From Bdellovibrio sp. (GTDB taxonomy: Bacteria > Bdellovibrionota > Bacteriovoracia > Bacteriovoracales > Bacteriovoracaceae), in contig JACPIU010000007.1 in the NCBI GenBank assembly GCA_016187935.1, positions 1 through 64,000 on the forward strand: a DNA stretch of 64,000 nt. The letters run 5' to 3'. Under the pieces are notes generated by a model, which searched no databases, had not been told where the DNA came from, and saw nothing but the letters and a program-made list of their open reading frames with translations. The stretch's first letter is position 1, and each line of letters begins with the position of its first letter. Of the stretch, positions 51,213-60,145 are shown piece by piece. A program made the position numbers and the translations under genes.

Positions 51213-52096
51213 GAAGCAGGTAAGGAAATAAAGATAAAGGCAGCAATGACCAATACCCCTCCAATAACCTGAATCAAACTAAGTTTTTCTCCCAAAAATA
51301 AAACTGCTAATGAGATTCCCATAAGAGGTTCCGAAGTGCTGAGGATCGAGGCTTCCCAACTTTTTAATTTTTGTAAACCGCTTTGGAACAAGGTCATTGC
51401 TCCAATTGAACAGATGATTGCCATGCCTAAAATGATCGGCCAAATATTTTTATAAACCATTACAGCGCGCGAATAACTCTCCAAACCAAGAACGCAAAGA
51501 ATTACGCCGGCAGAGAGTTGAATATAGGACACAGAGATCAGGGGATTTATCTTCGAAAGTGATCGGCTGGAGATTAAAATATAAATGGCATAAAAGATGG
51601 CGGAACCAAGTCCACAGGCAAAAGAATAATAATGGCCAATTGAAAATTCTCCCCAAACTAAAAAAGTTATCCCAACCATACTCAGTGGAATTGTAAATTT
51701 GCGCCCCTTTGGAATTTTGTCTCCAAAAAACATTCTGGCCCCGAGGGCCACCCAGATCGGAAAGGTATATAGCAGTAAAACCGCCAGAGAGATCGAAAGG
51801 CCTTTAATAGCGAAGAAATAGAAGCTGGAAAAAAGAGCGTAGCCAAAAATTCCTAGAAGATTGCAGATAAAAAAATTTTTCCAAGAGAGCTTCAGAAATC
51901 GAGGACCATAAATGAGAGAGAGTATCGCCTGTAAAAGTAATCCACTGGTTATAAAACGTAGCCCTAATAACTCCAGTGGAGAAGCACCTTGGGCATAAGC
52001 ATTTTTTCCAAAAAGGCCGAGAAATCCAAAACAAATGCCTGCCGCGATGACTTGAAGAATGCCTACGCTTCTCTGGTCAAAGGAAAATTTAAACAT
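51170..52096 (-). CDS. EamA/DMT-family transporter
   Basis: 308 residues with ten hydrophobic segments, arranged as two EamA repeats of five spans. Span 1 region VIAAGICFGFLGLFGKNAYAQGASPLELLGLRF and the later STSEPLMGISLAVLFLGEKLSLIQVIGGVLVIAAF are typical for the first and second repeats. The family exports metabolites or takes up small molecules; the substrate is not readable. The gene's 3' end lies inside the convergent RND gene by 43 bases. Confidence 0.9.
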   Translation of the reverse strand: MFKFSFDQRSVGILQVIAAGICFGFLGLFGKNAYAQGASPLELLGLRFITSGLLLQAILSLIYGPRFLKLSWKNFFICNLLGIFGYALFSSFYFFAIKGLSISLAVLLLYTFPIWVALGARMFFGDKIPKGRKFTIPLSMVGITFLVWGEFSIGHYYSFACGLGSAIFYAIYILISSRSLSKINPLISVSYIQLSAGVILCVLGLESYSRAVMVYKNIWPIILGMAIICSIGAMTLFQSGLQKLKSWEASILSTSEPLMGISLAVLFLGEKLSLIQVIGGVLVIAAFIFISLPASYSLSGLSKNDKTL

Positions 52097-52202
52097 GTTC
52101 GAACTTAGTCATCGGTCTTTCCATGTTTATCTCCGTGCGAAGCATGGGTGGAATGGAGGACCTTTTCAGTATAGACATAAAATGCAGTCAGTATATCCTA
52201 AC

Positions 52203-52979
52203 TTATATCTTTAAACGAGAGCGAATTGGGGCCTGAGGGAAAGCCGCTTTGAGTTCTTCCAGAGAAATTACACGGTACTCGCCCACCGCCAGGGTACCCA
52301 AAGTCAGGCCTCCGAAGGCCACTCTTTTGAGTTTTGTCACCTCATGGCCGATCGCCTGAAAGATGCGACGAATTTCCCGATTTTTTCCCTCCGTTAGCTC
52401 CACAGTGAGATGGGATTCTTTTTGGCTTAATTTGCGCAAAATGACATTGTTCACCTGGAGAAGCTGGTCTTTGTCACGAATACCATTTTTGAGCATGAGA
52501 AGCTCTTCCTCTTTCACAGGACCTCTTACGGTTACCAGATAGGTTCTTATAATTTCATTATCTGGATCTGTAAGCCATGCCGCCAAGCGAGTGTCATTAG
52601 TCAGAAGCAAGAGACCCGAGGTGGCAAAATCCAATCTGCCCACAGCACTCAGATGAGTACTGACTTCTGAGATCAGAGAAAAAACTGTCGGACGTCCTTT
52701 TTCATCAGAGCGCGAAGTAATAATACCTTTTGGTTTATTCAGGAGCAGCATCATTGCCTCAACTTGGCCGACAGGTTGTCCATCAAGAGCAAATTCAGCT
52801 TTTTCAGGTGTAACTAAATATTCCGGATTCTTTTGTACAATTCTGTTGACTTGCAGGCGTCCCTGAATAATCCATTTACGGGCCTGTGATCGAGAAGCAA
52901 TGCCTAGTTTAGATAAGGCCCTCTCAAGCGCCACTTTCCCGGGAGGAAATTTGGATTTTTTTTGATTTCGGACTACCAT
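52203..52979 (-). CDS. RsuA/RluB/E/F-family pseudouridine synthase
   Basis: 258 residues. An N-terminal S4 RNA-binding domain (LERALSKLGIASRSQARKWIIQGRLQVNR, ~18–46) precedes the catalytic domain with GRLDFATSGLLLLTND, where the Asp is the nucleophile of pseudouridine formation. GKNREIRRIFQAIGHEVTKLKRVAFGGL completes the family pattern. The enzyme isomerises a uridine in rRNA. RluB-type 23S modification is most likely from the S4 domain and length, but RsuA (16S) cannot be excluded. Confidence 0.93.
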   Translation of the reverse strand: MVVRNQKKSKFPPGKVALERALSKLGIASRSQARKWIIQGRLQVNRIVQKNPEYLVTPEKAEFALDGQPVGQVEAMMLLLNKPKGIITSRSDEKGRPTVFSLISEVSTHLSAVGRLDFATSGLLLLTNDTRLAAWLTDPDNEIIRTYLVTVRGPVKEEELLMLKNGIRDKDQLLQVNNVILRKLSQKESHLTVELTEGKNREIRRIFQAIGHEVTKLKRVAFGGLTLGTLAVGEYRVISLEELKAAFPQAPIRSRLKI

Positions 52980-53064
52980 TTTGTTTGCATTCCCCGCTTG
53001 AACAGCTTGCGCCAGTTGGGCCTAAACTGCCTTACACTTCTGGCCAGACTCTGGGCCAGGACCC

Positions 53065-54900
53065 TCAAGGCAGCTCTCTCCAAAAACGTTTGGGATTCTG
53101 AGAATCATGAGCATCCAAGACAAGTTCCCGTCGTTTACGGGGATTTCTTATAGTGATTATCCCCTGGCTTGGAACACTGAGAATATCTCCCCAAAAAAGC
53201 GGCCAATCTTTTATCCGCCGCTGCTTTTTCTTACCGGCAATTCGTCCTATTTCCCATTCTCCCAGTGGGGTTGAAAAATCAAACTCAATGGCCAATCCCC
53301 GAGATGTGACATACAAGTTGGACCGATTCAATGTGTATTTCTCATTCTTATTTCTTTTCAAAATATTGGTTTGGAAATTTTGAAAAGAAATATTGTCACT
53401 CGCTTCGACTTCCATAATGCCAAAATTATCCGTTTTCCATTTGCATAATAAATTGTTACAAGGCCCAGACCATACCGCAAGATGCAGCCCCCAGTTGAGG
53501 GAGCAATACTGATCTAAGTGATAAAAACTCCATGCGCCTCTCTTTTCCATGCAGGCAGACGGCAATGAAGCAGGCAGTTTGAGATTCAGGCCACAAGCGA
53601 AGTTGCCATAAACGCAGGTATTTTGTCGTCTCATCCGTTGTTTATGGCCGTCAAATCTGGGCCAATTTGTATAGTCGCTACGACTATCCCTACTTGGCAT
53701 GATCGTTGTCGGCCTGGCCCAACCATCTTGTTCCTTGGTGGCCATGTCGAATTTATTCACATACATGCCTCCAGCACTGATTGTATACAGAGGAGCTTGG
53801 GCATAAATCTCCACACCACCATGATGAATGGCCTGAAAAAATTCTTGCTTACTGTCTTTAAGGATTAAATCTAAAAGTTCATGCTCCGGCCTATACTCAC
53901 TAACTGCCGCGGCCATCATATAATGGTCACCGTAGGGAGGAACGTAAGGGCTTTTGAGATGGGCCAGATAATCATACTGCCCCGCCAGTAGATTAAAACG
54001 TGGAATCTCACCATCGCCTCGCAAAATCCCTGATTCACCGTCGTACTCTGGTTGACGTCTGAAAGGAACACTTCGTCTCCCGCCATTACTTTGCACGGCA
54101 AAGACACCACTTAACACATCCAAAATCATGTGGGCCTTAGTTTTGACTTTTTCATCCAAGGAAAAACTGTGCAGATTGTTCAAGGCCATTACGGTATAAC
54201 CTTGATACGGTCTGGAATTATATTCCTCAAAATAAGTCTCAAAAAAATACTGTAGAAAATCCAGCATCCAAGTGCTCATGCCATTCTTTTGATTGTCATA
54301 TCGTTCTTTCTGAGTCACATCTGGATGTCGATGCATGAGTTGATTGGCGAGAAAGCGAGTCGTCTCAGTCATGAGAATATGATTTTCAGTATCGCGATGA
54401 ACGCCACATAATCCCAAACTAAAGTGAGTATAAGGTTGATTGCCCTTGGGGGTTATCAGAGTAAAAAGTGTTTTATCGAAGGCGGCTTGAGAGAGCGAGA
54501 TAGGGGCCATGAGATGCGAAACGTACAGCATGCGAACCAGTCCCTGCAAGGTAAAATCGTAATCCCCCACTCTCTTGCATAGGCCACCTAAAATCACAAT
54601 ATCGGTACCATATTTGGCCCAAGGCAGGGCCTTCGGGTCCAGAATGCTTGCTTCTATTTGCGGTACATCTATACCTTTCAGCAAACGCGCCACACTTTTC
54701 ATACCAAAGCTTAGACCATCTTCTCTGGTAAAAGCGGGAACTTTACCTTTAAGCCAATCCTCTATTACACGCTCATTGCGTTCACGAAAAAGCGCCTGTG
54801 ATTGTGCCACTGTTTTGGATGAAGGAATATTGGAAAAATCCACGGCCTGCGCCTTCAAGACCCATAAAAAAAGAAGCAACGATCTAACAATCATTATCAT
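53065..54900 (-). CDS. Large exported protein of unknown function
   Basis: 611 residues from ATG 54900 behind CGGGG. The signal peptide ends near AQAV. The first ~380 residues are helical and repetitive in hydrophobic pattern, then comes a beta-rich C-terminal half with aromatic stretches (WGLHLAVWSG, GEWEIGRIAG). This helical-barrel-then-sandwich order recalls polysaccharide lyases of the heparinase/alginate-lyase type, but none of their signature motifs is certain. Residues YGDHYMMAAAVSEYRPEHE and HHGGVEIYAQAP may line an active site. It neighbours a large lipoprotein upstream on the same strand, 97 bases away. Confidence 0.7.
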   Translation of the reverse strand: MIMIVRSLLLFLWVLKAQAVDFSNIPSSKTVAQSQALFRERNERVIEDWLKGKVPAFTREDGLSFGMKSVARLLKGIDVPQIEASILDPKALPWAKYGTDIVILGGLCKRVGDYDFTLQGLVRMLYVSHLMAPISLSQAAFDKTLFTLITPKGNQPYTHFSLGLCGVHRDTENHILMTETTRFLANQLMHRHPDVTQKERYDNQKNGMSTWMLDFLQYFFETYFEEYNSRPYQGYTVMALNNLHSFSLDEKVKTKAHMILDVLSGVFAVQSNGGRRSVPFRRQPEYDGESGILRGDGEIPRFNLLAGQYDYLAHLKSPYVPPYGDHYMMAAAVSEYRPEHELLDLILKDSKQEFFQAIHHGGVEIYAQAPLYTISAGGMYVNKFDMATKEQDGWARPTTIMPSRDSRSDYTNWPRFDGHKQRMRRQNTCVYGNFACGLNLKLPASLPSACMEKRGAWSFYHLDQYCSLNWGLHLAVWSGPCNNLLCKWKTDNFGIMEVEASDNISFQNFQTNILKRNKNEKYTLNRSNLYVTSRGLAIEFDFSTPLGEWEIGRIAGKKKQRRIKDWPLFWGDILSVPSQGIITIRNPRKRRELVLDAHDSQNPKRFWRELP

Positions 54901-54997
54901 TGTTACCCCGATGCCATTATATTGAGGAATGAGTATTTGTGAAAGAAAAGAAGATACTTGAAAGATAATTACAGAATGTATATTGGAAATTAATGAC

Positions 54998-57900
54998 TTA
55001 AGGACAAGATGCAGGTGCTGGAGAAGGCCCAAAACCAGCGCTTCCTGAGATCGGAGCTATAGTCCCACCAGTACCAGGTGACACTCCTCCCGAGACATCA
55101 AGAATCAAAGAGCCATTGCTGGAAGTGCAATAATACAGTTCAGCCGCGCCACCGCCCCCGCCACCACCAGCGAAGGAAGCGGAACCACCTGCTCCACCTT
55201 TGGCCCGCGCTGTCCAGGCACCCGACCCAAGACTGTTGGCCTTAATAAAAATTGATCCACCACCGCCACCACCACCGCCTGACCAGGGATCAGTGACCCC
55301 AAGATCACCATAGGCCTTGACTAATCCGGTGCCATCAATGGTGTTAGCGATAATATAAACAATACCACCACCTCTGCCGCCGATTGCAGTTGCTGAAGTG
55401 GCCCCACCGCCGCCACCCATAAAAAGGCGCTGACTGGGCAAGCATGGTCCAGTACAATAATTTTGGGGCGCCCCCCCCATGCCTCCAGTGCTTGTTCCAC
55501 CGCCATGACCACCGATCGCATATCCCCCGCCGCCAGCGGCTCCATTCGAAGTCTTGACACCATTGGCGCCGCCCATTGAGTTATTGGCAGCATCGATCGA
55601 ATTATTAATAACACCAACACCTATTTCACTGTGACCTTTTGCACCGGAAGAACTATTACCACTTCCTTCAGCATAACCCTTGCCGGTCATATTAATTTGT
55701 CCGTTGAGGGTGAGCACACCCGCCACTCTCACGGCAAAAACACCGCCCACCCCAAGCGAATGATCAAAGGCCGGCACAAAGGCATCAGAAGCTGCATTGA
55801 TAGTTAAATTGTTCAAGTTCGGAACTTTCACCGCTTGCATGCTACAAAATGTCGTCGTGCTACTTGCCTGCGTAAGCTCTGTAGGGTTTGGACTAAATCC
55901 TAAAGACACATCAAGCGTAATTGATGTGCTGGTTCTTGCGGTCACATTGGCAAAATTATAACTCCCCTGAAGGCCACCGCATGAGGTGCTGCTTGCCCCC
56001 GCCTGAGAGACAATCCACATGATCTCATCTCCAACATCAAATTGATTGACAGTGAATGTGCCTGATAAGTTTAAGACATTTCCCGATACGCTTACTATTT
56101 TTGCAACGGTCGTGGCATTTTTTCCATTGGTCAAACCGGTGGTGGTGAAATTTGTATCGGCAGTACTGATCGTCACATTACCATCAGCGGCCGAGCCAAA
56201 AAATGGTCGTAAACCATTTCCGTCTAAAGTCCCATTGGCCGACTGTCCACTCACACCATTATTGTAATTGAGAGTAATAGTACCGGTGTTGTACTTTACC
56301 TGTGTAGGTGAAAAGGCAACTTGCAGAGTACAACTCGCACCCATGGCCAGGGTTGTCCCACAGGTTCCTGAACTGCCAGGGAAAATACCACTGATGTTAT
56401 AGTTGAAAACAGCATCTCCCCCGAAACTAGCATGAGAAATGCTCGTTGCCGTGACTCCTCCTGAATTTGTGACGGTCATCGGCAACGCACCACTGACTGA
56501 TCCAACAGTCATAGGAGAAAAATTGGCCGATGAGATTGTCAGGAAGGCCGGCAAGGCACCTGTGCCTTGAATATTTCTCGTGGCCATCTGGATTCCGGCG
56601 CCATCGTTATAAGATAATTCGATGGTATCACTAGCAAGTCCGGTTGAAGCAGGAGAGAAAGTAACCACGATAATACATGAAGCATTGATATTCGTACTAC
56701 TGCATGTTCCGCCCGTTCCAGGGTAGCTACCTCCCTTGAATATAAAAGGTGCGGCCAAACCTGCCCCGCTTATACTTGTAGCATCGACTCCACCTGTATG
56801 GGTGACGGTAAAAGTATAATCGACCGAGGAACCACTAAGTGCGGAGCCAAAATCATAGGTCGGCCCGTCGCTGATCGTAAGAGTGGCCGCGACAACACCT
56901 GTTCCTGTGACATTTCTTGTCGCATTTTGAATTGCAACTCCGTCGTGATAACTGATGGTGATCGTGTCAGGATAAGGGCCGGTGGAAAGAGGAGTATAGC
57001 TAACCACGATGGTACAACTGCTTCCTGAAGATAAATTAGTTGTGCATGTACCACCAGTCCCTGGATAGACCCCTCCCTTAAATGAGTAAGGGGAGCTCAG
57101 ACCACCACCGTCCATTAGAGTTGTGGCAACGGCAGAACCAGCGGCATTACTGATGGTGAAGGTCACATCTGTGATCGAACCAAATGCCTTAATTCCATAA
57201 TCATAAGTAGGCCCTCGATCAATGCTTAAGACCGCTGGGGCAAGCACTTCAATATCAATATTGCTTTGCTGGCCACTTCCCCCTGAATTTGAAGCCGTGA
57301 CAGTGTAAGACACGCTGGCACTTGTCACTGTGGGGGTTCCAGAAATCACCCCGGTTGACGTATTAAATAATAATCCTGCAGGCAGGGCAGGTGAAATAGA
57401 AAAACTAGTCGCAGCACCACCTGTGATACTCGGAGTAATCGGACTAATTCCCAAGCCTTGAATGAAAATTGCAGGGTCAGTGTATCCCGAAACCGTAGGA
57501 GGTTCTACTAAGACACTAAGAACGAGATCAAAGGTATCTGAACCGGAACTATTCGTAGCAGTAATAGTATATGTGGTCGAGGCAGATGTTACCAAGGGTG
57601 TTCCAGTGATTTCACCTAAGGAAGTGTCGAAGAATAGACCAGACGGTAAGGAGGGTGAAATGGTCCAGGAACTTGCCGCTCCACCGCTGTTCACAGGTCT
57701 ATTATTGCTGATGCAAACATTTTGATTGTAGATTGCTGGATCTGCTGAATAGCCTGTTAGCACGGGAGGCGGGAGCGCCACTTGAAGGAACAGTTCGGCG
57801 TACCCCACATTGCTGAAAAGTAGAGCATTGGTGGCACCAATAATCAATCCTTTCTCAAAGTTAAAAGCGGTTTTCATTCCAGTGCACTGACTTTGTGAAA

Positions 57901-58570
57901 AGACCTCAATCGATACCCCAATAGGGACGACGGGAATTAAGAAAGAGGTGGGGGTCATCGAAGTCGAATCCGACAATTCATCGAGACATGCCGAGATCAG
58001 CCCTGGGCCTAGCACTTCATCTTTTTGTATATCGTTGAAGATAATCTGGTACGATTTTGCTCCCCCCTTAGCTGTGCCATCGCAATTTTGTCCGGCCGTT
58101 TTGCCGGTGATATCCAGACATGCAATAAACTTCAAGGGAAGAAATGAAGCAGTAGAGACGTAACCCGCAGTTGTAAAATCTGAGTGACCACAATTGGCAT
58201 CATTAAGATTCAGGGCGACACTCGTCTGTGCCTCACTTAAAACTTGATCCGAACTGCCACATTTCACGCCCCCATCCAAAGGCGTTGCCCCTAACCAGCC
58301 AGCACCAAAGAAGTGCCATGATTCCGCTGAAAGCTCGATTGACTTGCTAACTGTTTCATTCGCCATGGATAAGGCAAAAGTTTTTCCACTCGCGGATTTT
58401 CCCCAAACCATGACTCCACCGGTGAAGGTACTTCCTCCCATGAAACCCACAATACTTATCGAAGTTTTTGAAGTGGCCTGCTGTTTTGAACAAGAAGTGA
58501 AAATACTGAAGATACTTATGATCAAAACAAGCAAAACGATATGGGTACAATATCTAAACATTTTCACCAT
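54998..58570 (-). CDS. Large lipoprotein with Ig-like and choice-of-anchor-D-type repeats and Gly-rich C-terminus
   Basis: 1190 residues. Lipobox FTSC near residue 27 (the start could also be ATG 58561). Domain order: a unique N-terminal region (~30–290), two putative-Ig repeats (each with SISPALPAGLLFNTSTGVISGTP-like text; He_PIG type), three HYDIN/choice-of-anchor-D repeats each with YPGTGGTC…SC…V, a beta region, and a final ~300 residues very rich in Gly (GGGGGGGGSIFIKA, GGRGGGIVYIIA) resembling a parallel beta-helix. Such proteins are usually surface adhesins. The repeats differ in DNA, so they are old duplications. Confidence 0.82.
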   Translation of the reverse strand: MVKMFRYCTHIVLLVLIISIFSIFTSCSKQQATSKTSISIVGFMGGSTFTGGVMVWGKSASGKTFALSMANETVSKSIELSAESWHFFGAGWLGATPLDGGVKCGSSDQVLSEAQTSVALNLNDANCGHSDFTTAGYVSTASFLPLKFIACLDITGKTAGQNCDGTAKGGAKSYQIIFNDIQKDEVLGPGLISACLDELSDSTSMTPTSFLIPVVPIGVSIEVFSQSQCTGMKTAFNFEKGLIIGATNALLFSNVGYAELFLQVALPPPVLTGYSADPAIYNQNVCISNNRPVNSGGAASSWTISPSLPSGLFFDTSLGEITGTPLVTSASTTYTITATNSSGSDTFDLVLSVLVEPPTVSGYTDPAIFIQGLGISPITPSITGGAATSFSISPALPAGLLFNTSTGVISGTPTVTSASVSYTVTASNSGGSGQQSNIDIEVLAPAVLSIDRGPTYDYGIKAFGSITDVTFTISNAAGSAVATTLMDGGGLSSPYSFKGGVYPGTGGTCTTNLSSGSSCTIVVSYTPLSTGPYPDTITISYHDGVAIQNATRNVTGTGVVAATLTISDGPTYDFGSALSGSSVDYTFTVTHTGGVDATSISGAGLAAPFIFKGGSYPGTGGTCSSTNINASCIIVVTFSPASTGLASDTIELSYNDGAGIQMATRNIQGTGALPAFLTISSANFSPMTVGSVSGALPMTVTNSGGVTATSISHASFGGDAVFNYNISGIFPGSSGTCGTTLAMGASCTLQVAFSPTQVKYNTGTITLNYNNGVSGQSANGTLDGNGLRPFFGSAADGNVTISTADTNFTTTGLTNGKNATTVAKIVSVSGNVLNLSGTFTVNQFDVGDEIMWIVSQAGASSTSCGGLQGSYNFANVTARTSTSITLDVSLGFSPNPTELTQASSTTTFCSMQAVKVPNLNNLTINAASDAFVPAFDHSLGVGGVFAVRVAGVLTLNGQINMTGKGYAEGSGNSSSGAKGHSEIGVGVINNSIDAANNSMGGANGVKTSNGAAGGGGYAIGGHGGGTSTGGMGGAPQNYCTGPCLPSQRLFMGGGGGATSATAIGGRGGGIVYIIANTIDGTGLVKAYGDLGVTDPWSGGGGGGGGSIFIKANSLGSGAWTARAKGGAGGSASFAGGGGGGGAAELYYCTSSNGSLILDVSGGVSPGTGGTIAPISGSAGFGPSPAPASCP

Positions 58571-58956
58571 ATTAATTCTTGTCGGTTATATATTTCGAAA
58601 GCTAAATTGCTTTGTACTTATCTTAAAAGCCATTGAAACAAGGTCGCAGCGGAATCGTAGGACCATGATTCTACAGCGGCTTCAAATGGATCATTTTAGT
58701 AGGTCGCCAATAATAATTGCCAGTATCATAAGAAATTCTTAAGGATTGGAGCACCAAGACTGATATTGCCATCTTGATTTATTTTATGAATTAAGTTAAA
58801 TTCACAGCATGATTTGTTTGATCTATCCTCACATTGTCTGCATCACTATCACCACCCCTTAGGGGTCATTACATCTTTTATGACCCTTCTGGGTCAACAT
58901 TTGAAACATTTTATTAATTTTTAATTCAAAACTCGAAAGAGTTTTATGAGGTTTTT
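58571..58956 (+). promoter_or_regulatory. Structured leader of the ThrRS-like gene with competing hairpins
   Basis: No ORF is seen in these 386 bases. Four short segments can pair in exclusive ways: acccc (58854–58858) with ggggt (58862–58866); gggtcat (58863–58869) with atgaccc (58880–58886); and tgaccc (58881–58886) with gggtca (58891–58896). Further on, aaaactc–gaaa–gagtttt (58928–58945) forms a 7-bp stem with a GAAA tetraloop directly before the ATGAGG ribosome binding site (58946–58951). The layout is that of an RNA switch or a protein-bound operator. The trigger is unknown. No T-box consensus is present. Confidence 0.55.
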
Positions 58957-60141
58957 ATGATAAATGAATTCGACCATCGAGTTCTTGGGGCGAAGTATAA
59001 TCTATTCTCTTTTTTTGAAGAAGGGCCTGGTTTTCCCGTATGGCATGAAGGTGGGCTTAGAATAAAAAATGCACTCATTGAGTATTGGCGCAAGGTCCAT
59101 CAAGCTCATGGGTATAAGGAAATCCAAAGTCCGATTTTGTTGGATAAGGAACTTTGGCAGCGGTCGGGACATTGCGATTATTTTGAAGAAAATATGTATT
59201 TTTCTTCTATTGATAAACGCGATTTTGCTATTAAGCCAATGAGCTGTCCCGGGGCAATTTTGGTTTTTAAGCAAAAGAAACGTTCCCATGTTGAACTCCC
59301 CCTGAGATTGTGTGAAATGGGTTATGTCCATCGAAATGAAAATTCAGGTTCCCTGCATGGACTGATGCGAGCGCGCGCCTTTGTTCAGGATGATGCCCAT
59401 ATTTTCTGTAGTGAGTATGATTTGCTATCGGAAATTAAAAACATCATCCAACTTATACATGTGATTATGGAACATTGTGGTCTCAAGCAATATCACTTTG
59501 AACTTTCTTTGAAGGCCGAAGGCAAGAAGCAGTACCTAGGCAGTGATGATGATTGGGACTTTGCTCAACAGAAACTTGAAGAGGCCCTGATAGAATCCGG
59601 ATTGCCGATCGTAAAACGGCTTGGTGAAGCTAAATTCTATGGTCCATCCCTTGACCTGCAAATCAAAGATGTTCATGGGCGCTCATGGCAGTGTTCATCC
59701 ATTCAACTGGATTTCAATTTACCTTCACGGTTTCAGCTTCATTACTTCGATGAGAAAGGGGAACGCAAAATTCCCTATATGCTTCATCGTGCGATCTACG
59801 GTTCTTTAGAACGCTTTATCGGGATCATGCTGGAAAACTATGGAAAGGATTTACCTTTCTGGATGCATCCCATGCAGTATAAAATTCTAAGCATCGAGTC
59901 CGCGGTGAATGAGTACGCTGAAGAGATCGCCAAAGAATTACAGAGCAAAGGATATTTCGCCGCTTTAGATTTAAGCAACAGACCGCTCAAGGAAAAGATC
60001 AGACGATCTCATGAAGAAATCGTTCACTCGCTTATTATCGTTGGCAAACGAGAAATGGAAGAGAGAAAAATAGTCATCAAGGAAATGAGAGGGTCAGGTC
60101 AGAAAGAGTTGAATTGGGAGGAGTTTTCTGGGAAATCCTGA
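58957..60141 (+). CDS. Short threonyl-tRNA synthetase-like protein (catalytic and anticodon-binding domains only)
   Basis: 394 residues against about 640 for normal bacterial ThrRS. The TGS and editing domains are absent. The class II core is intact: PGFPVWHEGG, KPMSCPG, RNENSGSLHGLMRARAFVQDDAHIF, WQCSSIQLDF and MLHRAIYGSLERFIGI. The zinc ligands correspond to Cys97, His148 and His277. The His that normally follows CPG is Ala100. An anticodon-binding domain (~290–390) follows. It may be an editing-deficient second ThrRS or a paralogue with a special role. The ATG has a strong ATGAGG site behind a tetraloop hairpin. Confidence 0.9.
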   Translation: MINEFDHRVLGAKYNLFSFFEEGPGFPVWHEGGLRIKNALIEYWRKVHQAHGYKEIQSPILLDKELWQRSGHCDYFEENMYFSSIDKRDFAIKPMSCPGAILVFKQKKRSHVELPLRLCEMGYVHRNENSGSLHGLMRARAFVQDDAHIFCSEYDLLSEIKNIIQLIHVIMEHCGLKQYHFELSLKAEGKKQYLGSDDDWDFAQQKLEEALIESGLPIVKRLGEAKFYGPSLDLQIKDVHGRSWQCSSIQLDFNLPSRFQLHYFDEKGERKIPYMLHRAIYGSLERFIGIMLENYGKDLPFWMHPMQYKILSIESAVNEYAEEIAKELQSKGYFAALDLSNRPLKEKIRRSHEEIVHSLIIVGKREMEERKIVIKEMRGSGQKELNWEEFSGKS

Positions 60142-60145
60142 TTTT

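Noticed and set aside
55000-58000. Repeated DNA that might suggest a CRISPR or tandem array
   Set aside because: The repetition is at protein level (Ig-like and Gly-rich parts). DNA copies differ and there are no spacers of fixed length.
58571-58956. T-box riboswitch before the ThrRS-like gene
   Set aside because: The conserved T-box sequence and specifier loop are not seen, and the hairpins are too short. A different structured leader is reported instead.
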